DNA of 64,000 nt from Chryseobacterium balustinum (GCF_900168205.1 NZ_FUZE01000006.1:62001-126000), one strand, 5' to 3'; shown: positions 43,511 through 52,058, numbered from the stretch's first letter. Made by a program: numbers and translations. The notes: generated by a model not told the origin, from the sequence alone.

Positions 43511-43530
43511 ACAGTTTACCTCTACGAGGC
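43511..43530 (-). repeat. REP-like hairpin 4
   Basis: Read on the minus strand this gives GCCTC-GTA-GAGG followed by TAAACTGT, the inverted form of hairpin 2. It lies 35 bp before the thiolase start. Confidence 0.65.
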
Positions 43531-43564
43531 AAAAACTTTTAAACTAATTTTAATTAACAATAAA

Positions 43565-44743
43565 ATGAAACAAGCATATATAGTAAAGGGTTTCAGAACC
43601 GCCGTTGGAAAAGCTCCAAAAGGAAGTTTACGATTCACAAGACCCGATGTAATGGCGGCAACCGTAATTGAAAAATTAATGGCTGAACTTCCGCAATTAG
43701 ACAAAAACAGAATTGATGACCTTATCGTAGGAAACGCAATGCCGGAAGCTGAACAAGGCTTAAACGTAGCGCGTTTAATTTCTTTAATGGGATTGCAAAC
43801 AGATAAAGTTCCCGGAGTTACCGTAAACAGATATTGTGCATCAGGAAGTGAGGCGATTGCAATTGCTTCTGCAAAAATTCAGGCGGGAATGGCCGATTGT
43901 ATCATTGCAGGAGGTACAGAATCAATGTCTTACATTCCGATGGGTGGGTATAAACCAGTTCCAGAAACGGAAATTGCAAAAACAAACCCTGATTATTATT
44001 GGGGAATGGGTTATACTGCCGAAGAAGTTGCAAAACAATATAATATCACAAGAGAAGAACAAGACCAGTTCGCTTTTGAATCTCATATGAAAGCTTTAAA
44101 AGCGAATGAGGAAGGAAGATTTGCCAACCAGATTGTTTCGATTCCTGTTGAATATAATTTCCTGGATGAAAACCAAAAAATGCAGACTAAAAAGTTTGAT
44201 TTTTCAGTAGATGAAGGTCCAAGAGCGGATACTTCTCTTGCTGGTTTATCTAAATTAAGACCTGTTTTCGCCAACGGAGGAAGTGTAACTGCAGGAAACT
44301 CTTCTCAAATGAGTGACGGAGCCGCTTTCGTAATGGTAATGAGTGAAGAAATGGTAAAAGAATTAGGTCTTGAACCAGAAGCAAGATTGGTAGCTTATGC
44401 AGCAGCTGGACTTGAGCCAAGAATCATGGGAATGGGACCGATTTATGCGATACCAAAAGCTTTGAAACAAGCAGGTTTAGAATTAAAAGATATTGAATTA
44501 ATCGAATTAAACGAAGCTTTTGCATCTCAATCTGTTGCCATCAAAAAAGAATTAGGCTTAAATCCTGATATTCTGAATGTAAACGGAGGCGCCATCGCTT
44601 TGGGTCACCCTCTTGGATGCACAGGAACAAAATTAACTGTTCAACTTCTTGACGAGATGAGAAAGCGCGGAAACAAATACGGAATGGTTTCTATGTGTGT
44701 TGGAACGGGACAAGGAGCAGCGAGTATTTTTGAGCTTCTTTAA
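43565..44743 (+). CDS. Acetyl-CoA acyltransferase (3-ketoacyl-CoA thiolase)
   Basis: This 392-residue thiolase cleaves 3-ketoacyl-CoA to acetyl-CoA and a shortened acyl-CoA. The acyl-carrying Cys is C91 in NRYCASGSEA. H348 (ALGHPLGCTG) and C378 (SMCVGTGQGA) complete the site. Length is typical. It is the degradative FadA-type partner of the upstream HCDH-ECH enzyme; biosynthetic acetoacetyl-CoA thiolase is the less likely alternative given the operon. Confidence 0.95.
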   Translation: MKQAYIVKGFRTAVGKAPKGSLRFTRPDVMAATVIEKLMAELPQLDKNRIDDLIVGNAMPEAEQGLNVARLISLMGLQTDKVPGVTVNRYCASGSEAIAIASAKIQAGMADCIIAGGTESMSYIPMGGYKPVPETEIAKTNPDYYWGMGYTAEEVAKQYNITREEQDQFAFESHMKALKANEEGRFANQIVSIPVEYNFLDENQKMQTKKFDFSVDEGPRADTSLAGLSKLRPVFANGGSVTAGNSSQMSDGAAFVMVMSEEMVKELGLEPEARLVAYAAAGLEPRIMGMGPIYAIPKALKQAGLELKDIELIELNEAFASQSVAIKKELGLNPDILNVNGGAIALGHPLGCTGTKLTVQLLDEMRKRGNKYGMVSMCVGTGQGAASIFELL

Positions 44744-44747
44744 AAAG

Positions 44748-44765
44748 GACTAAAAGATAATAGAC
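44748..44765 (+). repeat. Left flanking repeat of the four-helix gene
   Basis: GACTAAAAGATAATAGAC recurs at 45165-45183 with one extra A, across the stop codon of the four-helix gene. A similar inverted copy lies at 45229-45246. Confidence 0.65.
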
Positions 44766-44801
44766 GGATAGATAATAGAGGTTATAAACACACAAGAAAC
44801 G

Positions 44802-45170
44802 ATGAATGATTTTAAAAGGCATAATTTTAAAAAGCTTAAAATTTGGCAGATGGGTATGGAATTAACAAAATTCACTTTAGACCTAACTGATACTTTTCCA
44901 GCTTACGAAAAATATGGCTTGAAAAGTCAAATAGACAGATGTTCAATATCAATTCCTTCAAATATAGCCGAAGGGTCAAGCAGAACAAATAAGTCTTTCA
45001 GTCATTTTTTAGATATTTCTTTAGGTTCTTCATTTGAATTGCAAACCCAAATATTGTTGGCAAATCACAGAAAATATTTATCTGACGAAAGGAGTGAATT
45101 TTTTGAAGTTAAAATTGAAGAATTTCAAAAAGCAACAATGGTATTTCAGAATACTTTAAACAAAGACTAA
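44802..45170 (+). CDS. Four-helix-bundle protein (S23/IVS type)
   Basis: This 122-residue protein belongs to the family of 23S rRNA intervening-sequence proteins. The signature is FKKLKIWQMGMELTKFTLDL, followed by GLKSQIDRCSISIPSNIAEG (about 47-66) and SFSHFLDISLGSSFELQTQI. The fold is related to the Avd accessory protein of diversity-generating retroelements, but no reverse transcriptase or variable repeat is present. Its role outside rRNA is unknown. It is bracketed by direct repeats and lies between thiolase and acyl-CoA dehydrogenase genes. Confidence 0.9.
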   Translation: MNDFKRHNFKKLKIWQMGMELTKFTLDLTDTFPAYEKYGLKSQIDRCSISIPSNIAEGSSRTNKSFSHFLDISLGSSFELQTQILLANHRKYLSDERSEFFEVKIEEFQKATMVFQNTLNKD

Positions 45171-45183
45171 AAAGATAATAGAC
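45165..45183 (+). repeat. Right flanking repeat of the four-helix gene
   Basis: GACTAAAAAGATAATAGAC includes the gene's stop codon (45168-45170) and matches the left copy at 44748-44765 apart from one added A. Confidence 0.65.
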
Positions 45184-45228
45184 AATTTAAATACAACTTT
45201 CATTGCACAAAAAATCTATCATCTATTT

Positions 45229-45246
45229 GTCTATTATATAAAAGTC
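45229..45246 (-). repeat. Inverted copy of the four-helix flanking repeat
   Basis: GTCTATTATATAAAAGTC is close to the complement of the 44748-44765 repeat, with about four mismatches. It lies 30 bp before the acyl-CoA dehydrogenase start. Confidence 0.45.
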
Positions 45247-45276
45247 TCAAATAATCTAAAATTTAAAATAAACATA

Positions 45277-47055
45277 ATGAGCAATATAGTAAAAGGCGGT
45301 GAGTTCCTAATCAAAGAAATTCCTGCAAACGAAATTTTCAGTCTTGAAGAACTAAGCGAAGAACAAAAAATGCTTCGTGATTCTGCCAAAGAATTTATCG
45401 ATAGAGAGGTGATCCCGCATCATGATCGTTTTGAGAAAAAAGATTATGCATTGACTGAAGAAACAATGCGTAAATTAGGTGAAATGGGACTTTTAGGAAT
45501 TACCGTTCCTGAAGAATACGGCGGTCTTGGAATGGGATTCGTAAGTACCATGTTGGCTTGCGATTACGTTTCAGGTGGAAATGGTTCATTAGCAACTGCT
45601 TATGGAGCTCATACCGGAATCGGAACGCTACCAACTCTTCTTTATGGAAGTGAGGAGTTGAAAAAGAAATACCTACCGGATTTAGCTACCGGGACAAAAT
45701 TCGGAGCCTATTGTTTGACAGAGCCGGATGCTGGTTCTGATGCAAATTCAGGAAAAACAAGAGCGAAATTATCTGAAGATGGAAAACATTACATCATCAA
45801 CGGACAAAAAATGTGGATTTCCAATGCAGGTTTTGCAGATACTTTCACTTTATTTGCGAAAATTGATGATGATAAAAATATCACAGGTTTTGTAATCAAC
45901 CGTTCAGAATTGGAGAACCCTGAAAGCTTAACTTTTGGTGAGGAAGAGCATAAATTAGGTATTCGTTCGTCTTCAACTCGTCAGGTTTTCTTCAATGATA
46001 TGAAGATTCCTGTAGAAAATATGCTGGGTGAAAGAAACAACGGTTTCAAAATCGCTTTGAATGCATTGAATGTTGGTAGAATTAAATTAGCTGCAGCAAA
46101 CCTTGACGGACAAAGACGAATTTTGAACCACTCTATTCAATATTCAAATGAAAGAAAACAGTTTGGTGTTTCTATCTCAACTTTCGGAGCAATCAGAAAG
46201 AAAATTGCTGAAATGTCAACCGGAGTTTTCGTAAGTGAAGCAGGTTCTTACCGTTTAGCAAAAAATGTTGAAGATAAAATCGAAGAATTAGTTGGCGGTG
46301 GAATGAATCATCAACAGGCCGAATTAAAAGGTGTTGAAGAATTTGCCGTTGAAGCTTCTATTCTTAAAGTTTTTGTATCTGATCTTACTCAGGTAACTGC
46401 CGATGAAGGAATTCAAATCTATGGAGGAATGGGATTCTCAGAAGATACTCCAATGGAATCTGCATGGAGAGACGCAAGAATCGGTAGGATTTATGAAGGA
46501 ACCAACGAAATCAACCGTCTTTTGGCAGTTGGGATGTTGATCAAAAAAGCAATGAAAGGCGAATTAGATCTTCTTTCTCCTGCAATGGCGATCAGCAAAG
46601 AATTGATGGGAATTCCGTCGTTCGAAGTTCCTGATTATTCTGCATTTATGAGCGAAGAAAAAGCAATTATTGCCAATCTTAAGAAAGTTTTCTTAATGGT
46701 TTCTGGAGCTGCGCTTCAAAAATACATGATGGATATTGAGAAACAACAACATTTATTATTGAATGCTTCTGAAATTCTTAACCAGATCTATATGGCAGAA
46801 TCTGCAATTTTAAGAGCTGAAAAACACTTCTCAGCTGATTCTGTAGAAGCTGCAATGGCTCAGTTAAACCTTTACAAAGCGATTGATAAAATCATTGCTG
46901 CTGCTAAAGAAGGAATTGTTTCTTTTGCTGAAGGTGACGAACAGAGAATGATGCTTTCAGGATTGAGAAGATTTACAAAATATACAAACAGTCCGAATGT
47001 AGTTGCTTTAACTGAAAAGGTAGCGGCTCATTATATTGAAAAAGGACATTATTAG
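45277..47055 (+). CDS. Acyl-CoA dehydrogenase with C-terminal extension
   Basis: This 592-residue FAD enzyme performs the first step of beta-oxidation. The dehydrogenase core has YCLTEPDAGSDANSGKTRA and MWISNAGFADTFTLFAKI (FAD-side strands). IYEGTNEINRLLAVGM at about residue 405 holds the catalytic Glu in the position used by the very-long-chain and isovaleryl-type groups. About 170 residues follow the core, as in VLCAD-like enzymes. It is the last gene of the beta-oxidation operon and is followed by a terminator. Confidence 0.94.
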   Translation: MSNIVKGGEFLIKEIPANEIFSLEELSEEQKMLRDSAKEFIDREVIPHHDRFEKKDYALTEETMRKLGEMGLLGITVPEEYGGLGMGFVSTMLACDYVSGGNGSLATAYGAHTGIGTLPTLLYGSEELKKKYLPDLATGTKFGAYCLTEPDAGSDANSGKTRAKLSEDGKHYIINGQKMWISNAGFADTFTLFAKIDDDKNITGFVINRSELENPESLTFGEEEHKLGIRSSSTRQVFFNDMKIPVENMLGERNNGFKIALNALNVGRIKLAAANLDGQRRILNHSIQYSNERKQFGVSISTFGAIRKKIAEMSTGVFVSEAGSYRLAKNVEDKIEELVGGGMNHQQAELKGVEEFAVEASILKVFVSDLTQVTADEGIQIYGGMGFSEDTPMESAWRDARIGRIYEGTNEINRLLAVGMLIKKAMKGELDLLSPAMAISKELMGIPSFEVPDYSAFMSEEKAIIANLKKVFLMVSGAALQKYMMDIEKQQHLLLNASEILNQIYMAESAILRAEKHFSADSVEAAMAQLNLYKAIDKIIAAAKEGIVSFAEGDEQRMMLSGLRRFTKYTNSPNVVALTEKVAAHYIEKGHY

Positions 47056-47077
47056 TCTTATAAATAAATTTGATTTC

Positions 47078-47108
47078 AAAACGTCTCAATTTTTTGAGAC
47101 GTTTTTTA
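47078..47108 (+). terminator. Terminator of the beta-oxidation operon
   Basis: An 11-bp perfect stem (47079-47089 with 47094-47104) with a TTTT loop is followed by a T-run. Confidence 0.88.
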
Positions 47109-47145
47109 TTTTACTTACCTTTAGAATAATATTAAATTCTTAATA

Positions 47146-47733
47146 ATGATATTTAAAATTTACATGTTTATTTCAATTATCTCGTTTAGTTTTTTATTTT
47201 CACAGACACATCCGAATGCGAATGATACTTTAGAATGTAATGGAAGACTTGATGATAGCATCATGAGTAGGCTTGAATATGCATACAGCAATAAGTATGA
47301 AAAAGAAGATAAATCTAATATAATTAAACCTAAAATTAATTTAGGTTGGTGTGGAACAGAAATAGGACAACAGGCTCGAAATTTAGCTTGTACAAATGCT
47401 AAATTGATAGAGAAAAAATATCCGTTTATTTTAGATGAAATAAAAAAAATGACAAAAGATTATCCTGGTTATTCAGATTTAAATATATTTTGGATTAATA
47501 AAAAAAGAAAAGACAATGATGATTTAAATTTTAAATTCAATGAAGCTGAAGAAACCAAAATTCAACAATGGAAATCTGAAAAGAATCATTCCTATTTCTC
47601 TGTTGTAATTATTTCAAATGAGATAGATGATCACAATGAATATGTCCAACTAGAAATTACTTTTCCCAAAGAATTAATAATTAAGTGTTATGAGTTATCT
47701 TATAATAATATTTGGAGTTTTAAGCCAATTTAA
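47146..47733 (+). CDS. Exported protein of unknown function
   Basis: The 195-residue product has a signal peptide (IYMFISIISFSFLFSQ, cleavage about residue 20) and several Cys (at about 30, 69, 82 and 180) that could pair in the periplasm. No domain was recognised. The final 20 codons, ending CYELSYNNIWSFKP, have a diverged second copy at 48534-48596. This shows that this gene or its tail was once duplicated here. Confidence 0.65.
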   Translation: MIFKIYMFISIISFSFLFSQTHPNANDTLECNGRLDDSIMSRLEYAYSNKYEKEDKSNIIKPKINLGWCGTEIGQQARNLACTNAKLIEKKYPFILDEIKKMTKDYPGYSDLNIFWINKKRKDNDDLNFKFNEAEETKIQQWKSEKNHSYFSVVIISNEIDDHNEYVQLEITFPKELIIKCYELSYNNIWSFKPI

Positions 47734-47762
47734 AATATTTAATTTGATAAAAGTTCAAAACA

Positions 47763-48533
47763 ATGAAAACGTCTTTAATAATAATTGCAATCGCTTCTTC
47801 TGTTTTTGCCAAAAGTCAAGCTACGTCTCATACACCGGCTGGAAAAGATTCTTCAATTGAAGAAAAAATTTATGGCAACAAAGAACCCTACGAGCAAGCC
47901 GAAACATTTCCTCAATTTAAAGGAGAAATTACTCAGTTTAAAAAAATACTTTTTGAAAAATTAGATATTAAAAAATTTACTGATAGCAATGAAATTTGCT
48001 TTTCTGAACTTAGTTTCATAATTGAAAAAAATGGATCTGTAAGTTCTATAAAAGCAGAGGGTGACGAGAAAGAATTTAATGCTGAAGTAATTAACGCATT
48101 TAAAAAAATGAAAACCGAATGGATAGCTGCAAGAACCACAAACTGGGCGGTTCGGTATCATGTAAGTGTTCCTGTTACTTATACTAAAAATAAAATGGGT
48201 AAAGGCAACAGTGATACATACAGGTTTTTTGGAGATAAAAAAATAAGTACCCTTGAAATATTCACTGCAGTAGAACAGAAACCCGTGTATACAAAAGGTG
48301 ATTTTAAAAATAATATAAGATCAAAAATTGGAGATCTTGCAGATTCTTATCCGTTTACAATGACGTTTGTGGTAGAAAGAGACGGGCAATGTTCTGATTT
48401 GAAAATTTCTGGAACAGATGAAGAAAAAAATGAAAAATTAAAAAGAGCAATTTTGCCGATAAAAGAAATCTGGATTCCTGCTAAAGTTAGAGGACAAACC
48501 GTAAGATGTAAATATGGAATTAATTTTCCTTGA
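47763..48533 (+). CDS. Exported protein with two TonB_C-like domains
   Basis: This 256-residue protein has a short signal peptide (MKTSLIIIAIASSVFAKSQA) and two tandem units resembling the TonB C-terminal domain. The first unit contains ELSFIIEKNGSVSSIKAEGD and WAVRYHVSVPVTY. The second contains MTFVVERDGQCSDLKISGTD and IWIPAKVRGQTVRCKYGINF. No N-terminal membrane anchor or Pro-rich spacer is present, so it is unlikely to be an energy transducer and may be a soluble periplasmic binder. It starts 29 nt after the preceding gene. Confidence 0.65.
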   Translation: MKTSLIIIAIASSVFAKSQATSHTPAGKDSSIEEKIYGNKEPYEQAETFPQFKGEITQFKKILFEKLDIKKFTDSNEICFSELSFIIEKNGSVSSIKAEGDEKEFNAEVINAFKKMKTEWIAARTTNWAVRYHVSVPVTYTKNKMGKGNSDTYRFFGDKKISTLEIFTAVEQKPVYTKGDFKNNIRSKIGDLADSYPFTMTFVVERDGQCSDLKISGTDEEKNEKLKRAILPIKEIWIPAKVRGQTVRCKYGINFP

Positions 48534-48596
48534 GAAGTAATAAATAAGTGTTATCAGTTGTCTTATAATAATACGTGGAGTTTTAAACCTCTATAA
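48534..48596 (+). pseudogene. Relic 3' end of a paralogue of the 47146 gene
   Basis: These 21 codons read EVINKCYQLSYNNTWSFKPL-stop and match the end of the gene at 47671-47733 at 15 of 20 residues. The bases after the stop also resemble the leader before 47763. The rest of the paralogue is gone, replaced by the TonB_C-like gene in front. Confidence 0.7.
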
Positions 48597-48630
48597 TTTT
48601 AATTGTTTAATCTAATAAAAATTCAGGACA

Positions 48631-48936
48631 ATGAAACTAGTATTGATAATTACCATATTAAGTTCGATACCATTTTCAGCACAGGTTTCTTCCAGAATAC
48701 CGTTGAAAATTGATTCTATAAAGTTTCCAAAAATAGAAAAACCGTTCATTGTAACACCATTATCGGAGAGTACAAAATTTGACAGTTCTATTGCAAAATT
48801 GTACAGAATGCCGGTAGCAAAGCCGAAAAATCCTACACTCTATTCCAGTTTAAAAGCCCCTCAAAAAGATACTACATTATATAAAATTCCAAATCTTTTG
48901 GATGTAGCAAAACCTGCGAAATTAGCGGTTAAATAA
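48631..48936 (+). CDS. Small exported protein of unknown function
   Basis: The 101-residue product has a signal peptide (MKLVLIITILSSIPFSAQ) and a Lys/Pro/Ser-rich mature part without recognisable fold. It follows the relic tail at 48534-48596, with a leader similar to the one before the 47763 gene. It is short and could be a degraded gene. Confidence 0.5.
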   Translation: MKLVLIITILSSIPFSAQVSSRIPLKIDSIKFPKIEKPFIVTPLSESTKFDSSIAKLYRMPVAKPKNPTLYSSLKAPQKDTTLYKIPNLLDVAKPAKLAVK

Positions 48937-48979
48937 AGGTCATAAAAATAAATTTGTTGATAAATTTTCTTTAAAATCG

Positions 48980-49010
48980 TTGAGTTTATCTCAGACGTTT
49001 TATATTTTTG
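48980..49010 (+). promoter_or_regulatory. Promoter of the HD hydrolase gene
   Basis: TTG at 48980-48982, a 20-bp spacer and TATTTTTG at 49003-49010 match the consensus. The upstream in-frame TTG is the -33 box, so the gene starts at ATG 49031. Confidence 0.65.
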
Positions 49011-49030
49011 TATTCTATTTTCAAAAGAGA

Positions 49031-49477
49031 ATGACAAAAGAAGAACTTTTAAATAAAGCTATAAAAATTGCCGACAAGGCACATAAAGGGCAAAAAGACA
49101 AATATCATGCACCCTACATTGCTCACGTTATGCGTGTGATGGAATACGGTAAAACAATGGATGAGAAAATTGTAGGCGTTTTACATGATGTGGTAGAAGA
49201 TCATCCCGAAGAATTCAGTTTCGAATATTTAAGATCTGAAGGTTTTCCTGAATACATACTTTTTGCGGTAAGCTGTCTTACAAAATTTGATCCCGAAGAA
49301 GTTTATGATGATTTCGTAAAAAGAACCGAAAGATCACCTCTTGCTGTTGCGGTAAAGCTTAATGATCTTCGTGATAATATGGATTTGAGAAGGGTAAACC
49401 GGGAATTAACTTCAAAAGACATTCACCGTTTCAATAAATATTTGAAAGCGTACCGATATTTATCAGAGAAATATTAG
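49031..49477 (+). CDS. SpoT-like HD-domain hydrolase
   Basis: This 148-residue stand-alone HD protein resembles the hydrolase half of RelA/SpoT and the small alarmone hydrolases. It has KYHAPYIAHVMRVMEYG (first His), VGVLHDVVEDHPEEFSF (HD and ED motifs, about 60-76) and AVAVKLNDLRDNMDLRRVN (final Asp and Asn, about 117-135). No synthetase or TGS domain is present. Breakdown of (p)ppGpp or a related nucleotide is likely but not certain. Confidence 0.82.
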   Translation: MTKEELLNKAIKIADKAHKGQKDKYHAPYIAHVMRVMEYGKTMDEKIVGVLHDVVEDHPEEFSFEYLRSEGFPEYILFAVSCLTKFDPEEVYDDFVKRTERSPLAVAVKLNDLRDNMDLRRVNRELTSKDIHRFNKYLKAYRYLSEKY

Positions 49478-49478
49478 A

Positions 49479-50195
49479 TTAATCTGCTCCCGGGAAATGA
49501 TACGTTTTGTTATCATTATCAGTATCGTCGATATTGATGTTTAAAGCTAAATAAATAAAATGAACGTTTTTATTTCCTTTTGCTTCAAATTCTCTCTGCC
49601 ATAAATAACCGCCTAGAATACCGAAATTTTCATCGATCTGATATCCAAAACCGCCATATAGTCGGTTTCTTGCAAATGAAGGTTTCATTGGTGTAACTAC
49701 AAAAACTTCGTCGTAAACATTTGCGAAGACTGTCCCTGGAGCAATTTTTTTAGCATTTAGAGGGACTGAGACATTCAAACGATAACGGTAGCGCATTCTT
49801 TCAGAATTTTTATCCGTTTGCGGCTCGTAAAACCATGATTTTTCTGCACGAAATCTGTTTTCAAATTTTACAACTCCACTTTTGAAATCTATCACATCCT
49901 GCAACCAAACACGGAATTCTTCTTTGTTAATTGCATGATCTTTGTAAGTTGCATATCGTCCTAAACCAATGAAAGGTTTATGGTTTTTGGTAAGATTATA
50001 TCCTAAACCTCCTTTTATTTCGTAATAATCAGGATAAGTGTAGTCTTCAATGCCTCTCAACTGTCCTTCAGCATAAAGGAAAAATTTTGGATGGAACTTA
50101 TAGGTCAATGTCAAAGCATTAAAAGAAGAAATGTGTTCCTGTGCTTTAAAAATACTTAAACTAAAAAGTAGGCTTATGCTTAAAATAAGTTTCAT
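49479..50195 (-). CDS. DUF2490 outer-membrane protein
   Basis: This 238-residue protein has a signal peptide (ending SIFKAQ) and repeated beta strands ending in aromatic residues. It has the DUF2490 pattern of a small outer-membrane barrel (FFLYAEGQLRGIEDYTYPDY, FENRFRAEKSWFYEPQTDKN, MRYRYRLNVSVPLN). Function is unknown. It starts 51 nt after the TonB-dependent receptor stop and is probably co-transcribed with it. Confidence 0.85.
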   Translation of the reverse strand: MKLILSISLLFSLSIFKAQEHISSFNALTLTYKFHPKFFLYAEGQLRGIEDYTYPDYYEIKGGLGYNLTKNHKPFIGLGRYATYKDHAINKEEFRVWLQDVIDFKSGVVKFENRFRAEKSWFYEPQTDKNSERMRYRYRLNVSVPLNAKKIAPGTVFANVYDEVFVVTPMKPSFARNRLYGGFGYQIDENFGILGGYLWQREFEAKGNKNVHFIYLALNINIDDTDNDNKTYHFPGAD

Positions 50196-50246
50196 CCAAA
50201 AAATTTTTGCAAATTTATATTATTTAACAATGGGGTAATATTAAGT

Positions 50247-52058
50247 TTACTTAATATTAATATTGTAAGAAAAACCAATGTGAAACCACCTTTGAGGCAT
50301 TGGTATTCCAAAAGTTTCGGTGTATTCTGTATCGGTCACATTATTGATTAATGCATATACTGAAAAGTCTTTTTTATTAAAGCTTAATTTTTCGTCCAAC
50401 AAATGATAGCTTCCCAAATTAACTCTATCATTATATCTGTAAACCAATTCGTTGGTGAAATGTTTAAGGAATTTTGTCTGAAGTTTTGCTACAAACTGAT
50501 GTTTCAGATTATCTAATGCATAACGGGAGTTTAAGTCATTTAAATCTTTCAATTGATTATCGATATAGGTGTACCCTAAAGTATATTTCATCCAATCGAA
50601 AACTTTATGATCGATTTCTACTTCAATCCCTTTCGTTTCTTTATTTCCTATATTTCGTGAATACCAAACAGGGTCTTGCAGAGAATTTTTAATCCAGTCA
50701 ATAGCATCATTGGAATCTCTGTAGAAACCACTGAATTTTGCTAAAATACCTTTGTTCTGGTATTGGTATCCAATTTCTGCATACACAGCATTTTCAGGTA
50801 AAAGATTTGGGTTTCCCTGCTCTGTTTTGCTTGTGTAAAACAAGTCGGTAAAGGTAGGAACTCGGTGAACTTTTGAGATATTTCCAAATACTTTATTGTT
50901 CTGATAGAAGGTATAACCAATGTCTAAGCCAGGATAAAAGAAGTTGCCGTCTGTAGAGTAATTTGCCCAGGAAGCTCCCGGACTAATGTTTAATTTTTTA
51001 TCAAAAAACGAAAAATGATGCTCAAAGAAAACCTGCGTTACAAAACGTTCTCTGTCACCTAGATTATTGCTTGCTAAGAATTCTTTTCTTAATTCTACCC
51101 CTAAACCTGTAGTTCCTAAGCTTGATTGGTAGCTTGAATTAACTTCTCCGCCTACGTTATTTCCGATGTGCATATTTCTGTAGATTTCGGATTTTTCTCT
51201 GTTAAACAGATACATATCCTGTCCTCTTCTCCAATAAACATTAGAATTAAGTTTTAATTTTCCGAAAGTTTGCTGATGGGCAACACTTAAAATAGAAGCC
51301 TGAAGTTCTTCGTATTGTTCAGTTGCTTGTGGCGAAGAATAAAATCCGTTGGCACCAAATTTCTTTTCAGAAAAACCAGCTTGTAATCTGATGTCCCCAT
51401 TTTTTATTTTTAACTGATTTTGATAGAAAATATTTCTGATTTCAAAATCGGTATTATGCCTGTAGCCTTGTGATGAATTTGAATTTGCCTGTAATGAATT
51501 TGAAAATTTTTCATTCCCAATATTAGCATTAAATCCGAAACCGTATGTTTCATAATCTCCTGCATTGGCGCTGATTTTCACACTTTTACCAACGTGACTT
51601 TTGGTGATAATATTGATTGCTCCAGCATAAGCGTTTTGTCCGAATCTTCTGGCTGAAGGACCTTTAATAATTTCTATCCTTTCCACATTATCCAAATCAA
51701 CAGGAACGTTTAAAGAATTGTGACCGGTTTGTGAGTCATTCATCCTGATTCCATTGATAAGAATTAAAACCTGCTCAAATGAACTTCCTCTGAAACCTAC
51801 ATCGCTCTGCACGCCGTTAGCTCCTCTCCTTCTGATATCCATACCGGGGATTTGCTGCAGAATTTCATCAATGCTTGTAGCCGGAGAACTCAAAATATCA
51901 GCTCGTGTGATGATAGAAATATTCTGATTGGCATTTTTGTAGGTAGTTGCAATAAATTTTCCCTGGATGTTAACAGAGTCGATTTCCGATGTTTTTACCT
52001 GTGCATTTAATACGCAAAACGCAGCGAGAAAAAATACAGTTCCGAGCTTCTTATTCAT
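50247..52058 (-). CDS. TonB-dependent outer-membrane receptor
   Basis: This 603-residue receptor imports a scarce ligand through the outer membrane. After a signal peptide (ending CVLNAQ) comes the plug domain, with IDEILQQIPGMDIRRRGANG and VERIEIIKGPSARRFGQNAY. A 22-strand barrel follows and ends in an aromatic-rich last strand. No CarboxypepD-like N-terminal extension is present, so it belongs to the shorter BtuB/FepA-like class rather than SusC. The ligand is not evident. A structured leader precedes it. Confidence 0.92.
   Translation of the reverse strand: MNKKLGTVFFLAAFCVLNAQVKTSEIDSVNIQGKFIATTYKNANQNISIITRADILSSPATSIDEILQQIPGMDIRRRGANGVQSDVGFRGSSFEQVLILINGIRMNDSQTGHNSLNVPVDLDNVERIEIIKGPSARRFGQNAYAGAINIITKSHVGKSVKISANAGDYETYGFGFNANIGNEKFSNSLQANSNSSQGYRHNTDFEIRNIFYQNQLKIKNGDIRLQAGFSEKKFGANGFYSSPQATEQYEELQASILSVAHQQTFGKLKLNSNVYWRRGQDMYLFNREKSEIYRNMHIGNNVGGEVNSSYQSSLGTTGLGVELRKEFLASNNLGDRERFVTQVFFEHHFSFFDKKLNISPGASWANYSTDGNFFYPGLDIGYTFYQNNKVFGNISKVHRVPTFTDLFYTSKTEQGNPNLLPENAVYAEIGYQYQNKGILAKFSGFYRDSNDAIDWIKNSLQDPVWYSRNIGNKETKGIEVEIDHKVFDWMKYTLGYTYIDNQLKDLNDLNSRYALDNLKHQFVAKLQTKFLKHFTNELVYRYNDRVNLGSYHLLDEKLSFNKKDFSVYALINNVTDTEYTETFGIPMPQRWFHIGFSYNINIK

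Noticed and set aside
44802-45170. Diversity-generating retroelement with an Avd-like protein
   Set aside because: The four-helix protein is Avd-related, but no reverse transcriptase gene or template/variable repeat pair was seen around it.
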